DNA of 64,000 nucleotides from contig NZ_SZYH01000002.1 in the NCBI RefSeq assembly GCF_005298175.1, forward strand, positions 590,207 to 654,206, read 5' to 3'. This stretch comes from Marinobacter panjinensis. Lineage in GTDB: Bacteria > Pseudomonadota > Gammaproteobacteria > Pseudomonadales > Oleiphilaceae. The notes under the pieces were generated by a model. It had not been told where the DNA came from. It searched no databases and worked only from the letters and a program-made list of their open reading frames with translations. Made by a program: the position numbers and the translations under genes. Positions within the stretch are counted from its first letter, which is position 1. The number at the start of each line of letters is the position of its first letter. Positions 1 through 8,443 of the stretch are shown piece after piece.

Positions 1-1
1 T

Positions 2-76
2 TCTTTGGAAAAGTGGCAGCGCAACGAGATCACGTGGTCGCAGACGTGGTGGACCGGGATCCAGAATGGTAAATGA
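2..76 (+). CDS. Possible C-terminal tail of a gene cut by the window edge
   Basis: The second forward frame stays open from the window edge to a TGA at 74-76 and encodes a Trp-rich tail (EKWQRNEITW, then TWWTGIQNGK). Frame 1 is also open to a TAA at 70-72, so the choice rests only on the more protein-like composition of frame 2. No family can be assigned from 24 residues. If real, it is convergent with the GGDEF/EAL gene that ends at 133. Confidence 0.25.
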   Translation, partial: SLEKWQRNEITWSQTWWTGIQNGK

Positions 77-132
77 TCACAGGCGGCAATGACATTGCGA
101 TATCGTTAAGCACCAGAGGCGCGGCTTTGGGA

Positions 133-3100
133 TTATGCTGAGCCAATCCTTCGAGTCCGGTACCAGGACGCGAAATCCTCCCCGGACATGGGCCGACAGA
201 AAAAGAAGCCCTGTGCCTGCCGGCAACCGCGTGAACGCAGATAGTCTAGGGCTTCGGCCGTTTCTATACCTTCGGCGACAACTTCCAGTTCCAGAGTGTT
301 CCCAAGAGCCAGCATTGAATCTGTAACGGCCCGGCTGCTTGTGTCCTGTTCAAGCTGGAAGATAAACGACTTATCGATTTTGATTTTATCCAACGGCAGG
401 CGTGTCAAGTGTGCCAAGCTGGAATGTCCGGTCCCAAAATCATCCAGCAAGATGGCAATGCCCAAGGCCCTCAGCCGCGTCAGGACAGAGATTGCCTCGT
501 CAAGGTCGTACATTACCGCGGTTTCTGTGAGTTCTAACTGCAACATGGCCGGGTGGATGGCATGCTCTTGGAGGAGTTGTTCGAAGTGACCAATAAAGTC
601 CCGATCACGGAATTCTACAGCCGACACGTTCACTGAAATTGGAATGGCTGCCAGCCCATTGGCAGCCCATGCATGGGATTGGCGGATTGCCTCCTGAAGT
701 ACCCAGCGCCCTATGGGATTGATAATACCCGTGGCCTCCGCAATAGGAACGAATAGCTCTGGGCCTATCTCCTCATTACCTAGCCGGAGCAGGGCCTCGA
801 CACTAACCACCTCATAGGTATGAATGTCGATTACGGGTTGGTAGAACAGGTGGAAAGCATGATTATGGAGCGCCATTTTCAGCTCCTGTTCAATGCTGTT
901 CTGTCGATTGATTCCGGCGGTAAAGGCTGAAGAATAGAACCGAAAATCGTTACTGCCGCCCTGTTTAGCCTGATACATTGCAGCATCGGCATGGCTCACC
1001 AGCGTATCAATGTCTTCGCCATCCCGGGGAAAAATGCTGATTCCAATGGAGGTTGAAACTGACAGCGCCAACTCTTCCACCTGATAAGGTTCGTTGATTT
1101 TTCTGATGATATGAAGGGCCAAATCTCCGGCGTCGGCAGGCACGTTGATATCCTGTAACAGAACCACGAACTCGTCGCCGCCCATTCGAACCACCAGGTC
1201 TTCGGCGCGTAGGCTGCGGGTAAGCCTGCTGGATATTTCCTTGAGCACCTTATCGCCTATGTCGTGTCCGTGAGTGTCATTAATAGGCTTGAAACGGTCC
1301 AGATCAAGAAACAGTACCGCAGCGCACTGCGAGGTTCGCAGATTGTGGGGCAACATATGGGCGGCATATTCGAACAACATGGCCCGGTTCGGCAGACCCG
1401 TTAACGGGTCGTGCAATGACGCGTGCCGTATTTCTTCGTCGGCCCGTTTGCGCTCGGTTATATCCCTGAAAAAAACCGCAAGCCCGCCGGCAAGAGCCGG
1501 GTAAGCTCTTATTTCCAGCCATCTCTGGTTACCGTCGGGGGTTGCAAGTAATAATTCCATTGTGGCCGGCCTTCCGGTCTCTCTGACCCGGGTATACAAC
1601 GCTTCAACCTCTGTGCCTTGCTGCTCCGGCCAAACGTCCCAATGGTTTCTACCGATAACCTCAGCAGCGGGTTGTTGGCTGATGCGTTCCGCCTCGGCAT
1701 TGAAATGGGTCATCGTCCAGTCGGCGGACATTGCGGCAAAGCCTTCGGTCATGCTGTTCAGAATGTATCGGCTGTGGTCCCGTTCCCGGCGAAGCTCCGC
1801 CTGCGCACGGGCAGATTCAACAGCAGCCCAGGTCCGGTCTACCACGTCTTCAGCCAGGGCAATTTCCTTTGTGGTCCAGTGATGGACTACCGAGTCATGA
1901 ACCCCCAGCAGTACCCGCAAGGAGCCGGCTTTCATGACGGGTACCGCCAGAACCGACTTTATACCCCGCTCCAGGTAGGCGTTGGCATAGTCGGCCGAGC
2001 GTTCGTCAGCGAGGACATCGCCGAGAACAAACACCTCTCCCGCGCGAATTTGAGCTGCGACCACCGGGCCGAATTCTTCCAGCGGCAACTCGTCCCCAAC
2101 CATTGAGGCTGCGCCTTTTCTTGTCCATCCGGGCCTCACCGTTACGGTTTCGCCGGACTTTGAAACATCCCCGTAGAATACCCGGGTGACACCCAGAAAC
2201 TGGCCTAATAATGCCGTGGCGGCAGCAGTAATCTCATCGGGATCAACGAGCGAACGAAGGCTGTCTGTTAATTTCAAACGAAAACTATTCCGCCGCTCGC
2301 TTGCTTTCTGGTGGTTCAGAGTATCAGCCAATGCACGGTTGACCCGTTTCAGCTCCTCCTGGGTCAGAACCTGATCGGTGACATCTGTGCCCTCTGCGAA
2401 AATGCCGCTGACTTTACCGTCCGGCCCCCAGACGGGTTGATATACAAAGTTAATGATGTGCTCATTAACCGGACCCCCGGGCGTCACCTGTACATCGTAC
2501 TTTACGTTGTTTGCTCTATAAGAAGTGCCGGTAGCGTATACCTGATCCAGAATATCCACGAAACCCTGTTCAACCACATCCGGCAGTGCTTCTCTGATGG
2601 TTTTCCCCAACACTGGTCGATGGCCGATTAACTGCGCATGGCTGGGATTGGCGATCTCGTATCGATGGTCCGGGCCACTCAGAAAAACCATGAAAGCGGA
2701 GGCACGGTTGAACATCTGGCTCAGATAATCGGAATTGGTATCGAGCGCAGGCTGGGCGCATATCTGGTCCGTCGCTTCAGTGCAGACAGAAAGAACACCA
2801 CCAATACCCCGGGGAGCATTGTCGTCCTCAAGTGGAATGAAACTGCAGGTCCAGTAACCGTCTTTTTGCTGGCCGTAGCGGGTAGAGGGGAGGTTATGGT
2901 TTAGCTGTTCGACCGGGCCTTTGCCCTTCATGACCTGTTCAACGCCTTTGCCAATGATGGGCCAGGCGCTTTTCCATATCTCTCTTGCTGGCCGACCCAG
3001 AGAGTAGGGGGGGTGTTCGGGCCCCAGCGCCTGCCGGAAAGCGTCGTTATAGAGGCACGCCGCGTCCTGACCCCAGAAGATCATTATCGGTTGTTCAATA

Positions 3101-3264
3101 TTAAGCATGAGGCGCACGGCAGTGCGAAGAGATTGCGGCCAATGGTGAGGTGAGCCAAGGGGGCTCTTGCGCCAATCATGTTGGCGTATCAGCGCACCCA
3201 TCTCGCCCCCACCTGAGAGGAATCCAGGTGCGGAGATTGCGTTCCTGGCTGCTTTATCTGACAT
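133..3264 (-). CDS. PAS/GAF sensor diguanylate cyclase-phosphodiesterase (GGDEF-EAL)
   Basis: A 1043-residue c-di-GMP turnover protein with no predicted membrane segment, so a soluble sensor. Domains in order: PAS-like (about 45-165), PAS (about 180-300), GAF (about 325-490), PAS (about 495-605, ending in the DITERKRAD linker), GGDEF (about 615-775), EAL (about 790-1035). The GGDEF motif is intact at 695-699, and an RxxD inhibitory site (RAED, 686-689) lies five residues ahead, so synthesis with product inhibition is plausible. The EAL domain keeps EALLR (823-827), the NVSA and LELTET segments, DDFGTG and VAEGIET, so phosphodiesterase activity is also plausible. Which activity dominates cannot be read from sequence. 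It is a single gene, with tRNA-Arg upstream on the same strand. Confidence 0.93.
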   Translation of the reverse strand: MSDKAARNAISAPGFLSGGGEMGALIRQHDWRKSPLGSPHHWPQSLRTAVRLMLNIEQPIMIFWGQDAACLYNDAFRQALGPEHPPYSLGRPAREIWKSAWPIIGKGVEQVMKGKGPVEQLNHNLPSTRYGQQKDGYWTCSFIPLEDDNAPRGIGGVLSVCTEATDQICAQPALDTNSDYLSQMFNRASAFMVFLSGPDHRYEIANPSHAQLIGHRPVLGKTIREALPDVVEQGFVDILDQVYATGTSYRANNVKYDVQVTPGGPVNEHIINFVYQPVWGPDGKVSGIFAEGTDVTDQVLTQEELKRVNRALADTLNHQKASERRNSFRLKLTDSLRSLVDPDEITAAATALLGQFLGVTRVFYGDVSKSGETVTVRPGWTRKGAASMVGDELPLEEFGPVVAAQIRAGEVFVLGDVLADERSADYANAYLERGIKSVLAVPVMKAGSLRVLLGVHDSVVHHWTTKEIALAEDVVDRTWAAVESARAQAELRRERDHSRYILNSMTEGFAAMSADWTMTHFNAEAERISQQPAAEVIGRNHWDVWPEQQGTEVEALYTRVRETGRPATMELLLATPDGNQRWLEIRAYPALAGGLAVFFRDITERKRADEEIRHASLHDPLTGLPNRAMLFEYAAHMLPHNLRTSQCAAVLFLDLDRFKPINDTHGHDIGDKVLKEISSRLTRSLRAEDLVVRMGGDEFVVLLQDINVPADAGDLALHIIRKINEPYQVEELALSVSTSIGISIFPRDGEDIDTLVSHADAAMYQAKQGGSNDFRFYSSAFTAGINRQNSIEQELKMALHNHAFHLFYQPVIDIHTYEVVSVEALLRLGNEEIGPELFVPIAEATGIINPIGRWVLQEAIRQSHAWAANGLAAIPISVNVSAVEFRDRDFIGHFEQLLQEHAIHPAMLQLELTETAVMYDLDEAISVLTRLRALGIAILLDDFGTGHSSLAHLTRLPLDKIKIDKSFIFQLEQDTSSRAVTDSMLALGNTLELEVVAEGIETAEALDYLRSRGCRQAQGFFFCRPMSGEDFASWYRTRRIGSA

Positions 3265-3386
3265 AATCTACCAGGGGTTTTGGGAGTCGGCTTTTAAATC
3301 AGCTTAGCATATAGATGTCGGGGCAGATGTTTACAAATTGATAATGGAGGGGCGTGCTGGTTTGGAGATCGGTGCGGAAGCGTAAC

Positions 3387-3463
3387 TGGTACCCCCGGCA
3401 GGACTCGAACCTGCTACCTTCCCCTTAGGAGGGGGACGCTCTATCCAGATGAGCTACGGGGGC
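3387..3463 (-). tRNA. tRNA-Arg (anticodon CCT)
   Basis: The complement folds into a full cloverleaf. The acceptor stem is GCCCCCG paired with CGGGGGT (first pair G-U), the anticodon stem is TCCCC/GGGGA with loop CTCCTAA giving anticodon CCT, and the T arm is GCAGG-TTCGAGT-CCTGC. The 3' end has discriminator A followed by a genome-encoded CCA at 3387-3389. It decodes the rare AGG arginine codon. Confidence 0.96.
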
Positions 3464-3483
3464 ATCTCTGCAAGAAGGGCGGT

Positions 3484-3512
3484 ATGATAGCGGCCTGAAG
3501 CCTGCGGCTCAA
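3484..3512 (-). promoter_or_regulatory. Sigma-70 promoter of tRNA-Arg
   Basis: On the minus strand a -35 TTGAGC (3507-3512) and a -10 TATCAT (3484-3489) are separated by exactly 17 bases. Transcription would start about 14 bases before the mature tRNA 5' end, as is usual for tRNA genes. Confidence 0.6.
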
Positions 3513-3550
3513 GGTGTGTTGCGGATTCGTCTTTTATTCCGGGAGGTGTT

Positions 3551-4258
3551 TTGTCTGAATCGCTTTCGCTGAGCGTCATCGTGCCCGTTTGGTGCGAGGC
3601 GTCATCCATTCAGTCTTTTCTGCAGTCCCTGCGGCAGGTGCGCGCCGCGGGGCATGAACTCATTGTGGTGGACGGCGGCAGTGATGATGGCACGGCAGAG
3701 CTGGCAGCTCCCTGGAGCGATCAGGTACTGATCGGGGATAAAGGCCGGGCCCTTCAGATGAATACGGGGGCGGATGCGGCGCGAGGCAATGTGTTGCTGT
3801 TTTTGCATGCTGACACCTTGTTGCCGGATGCTGCCCTTGAGCACCTTCAGCACTTCTTCACCAGTCAGGAACAGTGGGGGCGTTTTGATGTGCGACTCAG
3901 CGGCCAGCGGGCTATTTTCCGTGTGGTGGCCTGGTTCATGAATCGGCGCAGCCGGCTGACCGGCATAGCCACGGGCGATCAGGCGATGTTTGTTCGCACC
4001 TCGGTGTTCCGGGCGCTGCAGGGGTTTGCGCCGATTCCGTTGATGGAGGATGTAGAGCTGAGCAAGCGGCTTTGCAGCCTTTCACGGCCTTATTGCATCG
4101 GTGATCCGGTCACAACAGACAGTCGGCGGTGGGAGCAGGGCGGCGCCTGGCACACCATTTTTCTGATGTGGAGGCTGCGTTGGCGGTATTGGCGGGGAGA
4201 GTCCCCGGAGTCGCTGGCGGCAGCCTATCGGGCGGATGTACGACATGCAGATAGTTGA
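3551..4258 (+). CDS. TIGR04283-type family 2 glycosyltransferase
   Basis: A 235-residue GT-A fold transferase. The N-terminus (SVIVPVWCEASSI, then VVDGGSDDGT) is the nucleotide-binding core of GT2 enzymes. LFLHADT supplies the DxD-like metal site, and GDQAMFVR plus PLMEDVELSKR are typical of TIGR04283, the rSAM/selenodomain-associated or arsenosugar-biosynthesis transferase 2. The start is TTG at 3551, behind a good GGGAGG site at 3541-3546. The end overlaps the next gene by 23 bases, so the two are translationally coupled. The substrate is unproven: no radical-SAM or arsenic gene is in the window. The family is secure, the role is not. Confidence 0.85.
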   Translation: MSESLSLSVIVPVWCEASSIQSFLQSLRQVRAAGHELIVVDGGSDDGTAELAAPWSDQVLIGDKGRALQMNTGADAARGNVLLFLHADTLLPDAALEHLQHFFTSQEQWGRFDVRLSGQRAIFRVVAWFMNRRSRLTGIATGDQAMFVRTSVFRALQGFAPIPLMEDVELSKRLCSLSRPYCIGDPVTTDSRRWEQGGAWHTIFLMWRLRWRYWRGESPESLAAAYRADVRHADS

Positions 4259-4883
4259 TCCGGATTCGGTTCTGGTCATGCAGTTTGCCAAGTGGCCGGA
4301 GGCTGGCCGGGTTAAAACCCGCCTGATGCCGGAGCTTGGCGCGGAAGGAGCTATGAACGCCCATGTGCGGCTCAGCCTTGCCGTGCTTGAGAATCTCGTT
4401 GCCAGTGGTTATGACGTCCGGTTTTTGTGGGACCGGCCGCTGGAAACCATTCCTGACGCTGCCTCGCCCATTAATGAACGCCTTGAATACCATGGCGTGG
4501 GTTGCGACTGGCAGCAGGGTGATGTTCTGGGCGAGCGCATGACGCGGGCGCTGGACACCGGTCTTCAGAAGGCGAGCAAGGCGGTGATTGTGGGCAGCGA
4601 TTGCCCGTCGGTGGATGCCGAATATGTCCGCCTGGCGGTTGCCGCGCTGGATGAGGTCGATGTGGTACTGGGGCCGTCGGACGATGGCGGCTATGTATTG
4701 ATTGGTGCCCGCACAATCGTTCCGGATATGCTGGCCGATGTGGCCTGGGGTACCGAGAACGCACTGGAGCAGACTTGCGATAGGCTCACCCGGGCCGGGC
4801 TGACCTTTGCGCTGCTTCCGGAAAAGTGGGATGTGGATGAGCCTGAAGACTGGCGCCGGTTTATCGGCCAGTCTTCAGGCTGA
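4236..4883 (+). CDS. TIGR04282-type glycosyltransferase (DUF2064)
   Basis: A 215-residue protein of the DUF2064/TIGR04282 family, usual partner of TIGR04283. Visible hallmarks are MQFAKWPEAGRVKTRL near the N-terminus (nucleotidyl or glycosyl transferase P-loop-like region), VGSDCPSVDAEYV, and GPSDDGGYVLIGAR in the second half. The start lies inside the preceding gene. In the rSAM/selenodomain or arsenosugar clusters the two act together with other genes that are absent here, so in this genome they may modify another small molecule. The next gene downstream is convergent. Confidence 0.85.
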   Translation: MYDMQIVDPDSVLVMQFAKWPEAGRVKTRLMPELGAEGAMNAHVRLSLAVLENLVASGYDVRFLWDRPLETIPDAASPINERLEYHGVGCDWQQGDVLGERMTRALDTGLQKASKAVIVGSDCPSVDAEYVRLAVAALDEVDVVLGPSDDGGYVLIGARTIVPDMLADVAWGTENALEQTCDRLTRAGLTFALLPEKWDVDEPEDWRRFIGQSSG

Positions 4884-4889
4884 GTTGCT

Positions 4890-7754
4890 TCAGGCCTCGG
4901 GTACCGTGGGGCGTTGCATCAGTTGTTCGATGGCGGTGGTGTTATTCGGAGCGTCGCCGACGGTGAACACGCGCAGGGCTTTTTGCCGTTCGATCACCTG
5001 GTTTTCCAGGGTTTCGATCAGGGTCTCACGACTTACGCCGTTAATGGCCTCCGCCAATTTCTCCCGTGAATCAAAGCCGGTCTCGCCCCGGTCGATTTCG
5101 CGCCAGTAACGCTCCGATATCTCGCCCAGGCGACGGTCCTGTTCCATCAACTTGCTGAGGACCGCCTGTTTCTCCCGTTGCAGATCCTGTTCAGACATTT
5201 CTGACAGGGTGCCCCTGAAAGTTTTCGAGAACTCTTGCACTGCCTTGTCGATCTGCTCACTGCTGGCCTCCGGAGACTGGACTACAAAGCCCAGTGCCGG
5301 TGTTTCCAGCATCTCGAAGGGCGTGGCGTAGACGATGTAGCCAAGCTGGCGGTTGGTGCGAAGTTCTTCGTAGAAGGGGCTGCTGATAATCTGACCCAGC
5401 AGGCGGAAGACGGCCCGTTCCTCGAAGCTGGTATTGCGGCCCTGTACATAAAGGGTGTAACCGGTATCCGGGTGGTCTACCTCCAGTGGCAGTGACGTCT
5501 CGTCTTCCGGCAGCGACCGTAAGGTGCTGCGCTCCACGGTTACCAGCTCACTTTCATCCAGCACCATGGCGTGAACCCGTTTGGTGAGGTTGAGTGCCGA
5601 GGCGTAACTCATGTTGCCGTGGGTGAGAAGAACCGGGTCAACCTGCGCCAGGAAGGCATCGGCAAAGGATCTGAGCTCATCCAGGGTGACTTCCCGGGCC
5701 GCCCGGAGTTTGTCCTCCGTGCTCCAGGCACCTTCGATCAGCAGGGTCTGGATGAATTCGGACGTCTGTTGAACCGGGCGCTCCTTGGCTTTGTTCAGCA
5801 GCCGGTCAATCATTTTCTGGCGGGCAATGTTGAACCGTTGCTCGGTGAGCTCTGGCTCCGCTACCTGGGTCAACAGACGTGCCATCAGTGTGTGCAGTTT
5901 GTCGCTGTAGCCGCCAACCCGGATGGTGATGCCGCGAAGGTGGGGATAGATGCTGTAATCCAGCCCGGCCAACTGTGCGGGGTAGGCCCAGGCGTTCACG
6001 TTGGTGTTGATGGCATCCACCAGCAATGTGGAAAGGACATTACTGCGGGCAGACGCCCGGGTGGCCGGGGTGCGCAGGCTCAGATAAACGTTGGCCTTGG
6101 GGGTTTCAAAGCGGGTATCCCTGGCGTACCACACCTCCATGCCGCTGATGGTTCCCATGGAAACCGGCTTGTCCATGGTCGGGCCGGAGATCATCCCCAG
6201 TTCCTCGGGGATAAACGGGTTCTCAAGGGGCAGCGCCAGGCTGGCCACCAAAGGGTTCTCATCAGCTGTTCTGACGGCACTGGTATCGAGTGGCTTGATT
6301 TTGAAGGCGGCGTCGTACCACTGGGTCAGGCTGGGGTTCTCGATGTCTGGCTCAGGTTCCAGCACCGAAACCAGCACATTATCCGGCGCAAGACGCGCCA
6401 GGATGGCCTGGTACCGGTCAGGTGCGTAATCCTCCATCATCCAGGGCGCCCGCAGGACATCCTCCGGTGCCACGTGCCGCATTTGCTGCGACAGGTGCAT
6501 GACTTCCTGAACCGGCTGGTTTTTTTCCCGGAACCGGAAATCGATTTGTGCCAGCTGTTTCATTTCTTCAAAACGATGCCGGGCAATGCCCTCGTTTCTC
6601 ACCTTGTCGATGTAGGCAAAGGTGAGTTCAAGGATCTTCTCCTGCTCTTCAAGACCTTCCGGCGTCAGCGACATGTTCAGTTCCAGCGTGGCTTCTTCGC
6701 CGGTATCCATGCCGCCACCCGCAGACAGGCTCTCCACGAGTCCGGCCCGCTTCAGCACGTCGAAAAGGCTGCCCGGGCCTTCGTGGCCGAGCAGGCTGGC
6801 GACGTAGTTGGCGGGTTTGTCGCGGTAGTTTTCCTGTTGCGAGGGAATCGGGAACGTCAGCGACAGGCTGCGTATGTCCTTGAGGGCATCCACCGTTACT
6901 TTGGCTGGCAGTCTGTCCGGACTGAAAAGTGGCTCGTCATGGACTTCCGCCGTCAGGTTGCGGTTTTCAATGCGGTCGAACCGCCCCCGCACCATGGTTT
7001 CCAGTTCATCCAGAGATTGTGGGCCATAAACCGCCAGTGTCATCAGGTTGGAGGAGTAGTGCTGTTTCCAGAAATCAATCAGGTCAGGGCGCAGGGGGCG
7101 CTCATCGGTGTTTTCCAGGGTGGTCAGGTTGCCCACGGCAAACTGGTTGAAGGCATGTTCCGGGTTACTGATGGCCTTCTTTACGGAGTAGAAGCGGCGG
7201 CCGTCTTCCTTCTGTTTGGCACTGAACTCGGAGTGCACGGCCTGGCGTTCACGGTCGACCAGCTCCGGTGTGAATAGCGGGGCGGAGAACTGTTCGGCGA
7301 AGCGGTCCAGGGCGTCATCCAGGTGTTCGTCCTGAACATCAAAGAAATAGTTGGTGTCCTGAAACGCGGTAAAGGCGTTATGGCTGCCGCCGTGGCTCTT
7401 GATGAACTGCTGGTACTCTCCCGGGTCCGGGTATTTTTCCGTGCCCAGGAACAGCATGTGCTCAAGGAAGTGGGAGAGGCCTTCCCGGTCGGCGGGGTCA
7501 TCGCCGCTGCCGACGGCGACGTTCATGGAAGCTGCCGCCTTGTCAGATTCTGGCGCGGATATCAGCAGCACCCGAAGCTGATTTTCCAGCTCGACGTAGC
7601 GGTATTGGTTGTCGTCGTTCGGGCTTTTGACGGGGGAGGTGTTGGCCAGTACCGCTGAGCTGAAGGCAAGAAGAAGTACCAGAACAAAGCCTTTCGTCAG
7701 GCCAGGGAAACCGTGGGCAAATCCATGAATGCCTGGGTGCATAGTGCCTCTCAT
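4890..7754 (-). CDS. Exported insulinase-family M16 zinc metallopeptidase (pitrilysin-like)
   Basis: A 954-residue M16 peptidase, the full length of pitrilysin/protease III. The inverted zinc motif HxxEH is intact in SHFLEHMLFLGT (His95, Glu98, His99), with the distal Glu region in DRERQAVHSEF about 75 residues later. A signal peptide is evident (FVLVLLLAFSSAVLA, with cleavage expected after VLA), so the enzyme acts in the periplasm on small peptides. The N-terminal half carries the catalytic M16 domain. The C-terminal half keeps the inactive M16 repeats, with RTNRQLGYIVYATP typical of the last domain. A second ATG at 7742, preceded by GAGAGG, is an alternative start that leaves the signal peptide intact. 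It is convergent with the TIGR04282 gene. Confidence 0.93.
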   Translation of the reverse strand: MRGTMHPGIHGFAHGFPGLTKGFVLVLLLAFSSAVLANTSPVKSPNDDNQYRYVELENQLRVLLISAPESDKAAASMNVAVGSGDDPADREGLSHFLEHMLFLGTEKYPDPGEYQQFIKSHGGSHNAFTAFQDTNYFFDVQDEHLDDALDRFAEQFSAPLFTPELVDRERQAVHSEFSAKQKEDGRRFYSVKKAISNPEHAFNQFAVGNLTTLENTDERPLRPDLIDFWKQHYSSNLMTLAVYGPQSLDELETMVRGRFDRIENRNLTAEVHDEPLFSPDRLPAKVTVDALKDIRSLSLTFPIPSQQENYRDKPANYVASLLGHEGPGSLFDVLKRAGLVESLSAGGGMDTGEEATLELNMSLTPEGLEEQEKILELTFAYIDKVRNEGIARHRFEEMKQLAQIDFRFREKNQPVQEVMHLSQQMRHVAPEDVLRAPWMMEDYAPDRYQAILARLAPDNVLVSVLEPEPDIENPSLTQWYDAAFKIKPLDTSAVRTADENPLVASLALPLENPFIPEELGMISGPTMDKPVSMGTISGMEVWYARDTRFETPKANVYLSLRTPATRASARSNVLSTLLVDAINTNVNAWAYPAQLAGLDYSIYPHLRGITIRVGGYSDKLHTLMARLLTQVAEPELTEQRFNIARQKMIDRLLNKAKERPVQQTSEFIQTLLIEGAWSTEDKLRAAREVTLDELRSFADAFLAQVDPVLLTHGNMSYASALNLTKRVHAMVLDESELVTVERSTLRSLPEDETSLPLEVDHPDTGYTLYVQGRNTSFEERAVFRLLGQIISSPFYEELRTNRQLGYIVYATPFEMLETPALGFVVQSPEASSEQIDKAVQEFSKTFRGTLSEMSEQDLQREKQAVLSKLMEQDRRLGEISERYWREIDRGETGFDSREKLAEAINGVSRETLIETLENQVIERQKALRVFTVGDAPNNTTAIEQLMQRPTVPEA

Positions 7755-7767
7755 CTTCGGTGAATGG

Positions 7768-8067
7768 TCAGTGAATCAGTTCGTTGCGGGTGCTTGCCGG
7801 TTGTTGATCCAGCGTCTTTTTCGCCAGGCTGGCGGCAGCGTCTGCATCAAGCTGGCCGGAGGCGATGCGTTCGAGCACGGTCCCCATCACCGCCACAGAC
7901 CGGCGATAGTCTGCGAACTCGGCCTGGAAAGCGTGGTCTATGGCCTGGTAAACGGCCTGAATTTTCTCGTCTCTGGTACCGGCGTCCGCGGCTGTATCGT
8001 TGATGGCCTTCAGGCATGCGCGGGCGATGGCAATGTAACGTTCAGCGTTGGGATCGTCTTGGTTCAT
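7768..8067 (-). CDS. Small hypothetical helical protein
   Basis: A 99-residue protein starting MNQDDPNAERY at the ATG at 8065-8067. A longer reading back to 8196 is possible, but the added residues look non-coding. The composition (Ala, Asp, Gln rich, no Cys, no membrane segment) suggests an all-helical cytoplasmic protein. I do not recognise the family. It sits 13 bases upstream of the M16 peptidase on the same strand and may be co-transcribed with it. Confidence 0.7.
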   Translation of the reverse strand: MNQDDPNAERYIAIARACLKAINDTAADAGTRDEKIQAVYQAIDHAFQAEFADYRRSVAVMGTVLERIASGQLDADAAASLAKKTLDQQPASTRNELIH

Positions 8068-8443
8068 AGTCGGGATTCCGAAAACCGGGATGTTAGGACA
8101 GAAGCTGTCATGAATGGTTCCGATTATGTCATTGCTCCTGCCAGGTTTCATTTCTTCTCTGTAATGGTAGGGATTTGCGGGCAGGGTGCACACCATGTGC
8201 TAGTCTCAATTTCAGTATGTCGGGCAAACGAACAGGCCAGGGCCTGCTTCCATGCCGGTACTAGAGTAATAGCTCTAAATAAAACAAAGAGTTGCAGAGT
8301 AATTGCTCTAAAAAAGTTAGATACATGAGAGTTGCAATTAAGTACAATGCCGGCGTTCCGGGAGTGTATAAGACTTTGGTCTAATGCCTCGCTGGCAATA
8401 AAGGGACAGACAACAAATGAGCAACAAGCAGGGTGGACAATCA
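8068..8443 (+). promoter_or_regulatory. Divergent regulatory region upstream of the fatty acyl-CoA reductase
   Basis: A gene-free stretch of 376 bases, AT-rich from about 8260. It holds two near-identical hyphenated dyads of the form AGAG-N6-CTCT (8263-8276 and 8296-8309, 33 bp apart), two copies of GAGTTGCA (8289-8296 and 8329-8336), and a TTAGACCAAAGTC motif on the minus strand (8372-8386). A TATAAG at 8367-8372 is a possible -10. No convincing -35 was found, so the transcription start is not assigned. Confidence 0.5.
8263..8309. repeat. Paired AGAG-N6-CTCT operators
   Basis: AGAGTAATAGCTCT (8263-8276) and AGAGTAATTGCTCT (8296-8309) differ at one base, are each dyad-symmetric, and start 33 bp apart, about three helical turns, so bound dimers would face the same side of the DNA. 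This is the geometry of a cooperative operator for a dimeric regulator. The regulator is unknown. Confidence 0.5.

Noticed and set aside
5571..7277. 568-residue open frame on the plus strand
   Set aside because: Lies entirely antisense to the M16 peptidase gene, whose catalytic motif and signal peptide are clear. The translation is His/Gln/Val rich with no family resemblance, typical of a GC-rich shadow frame.
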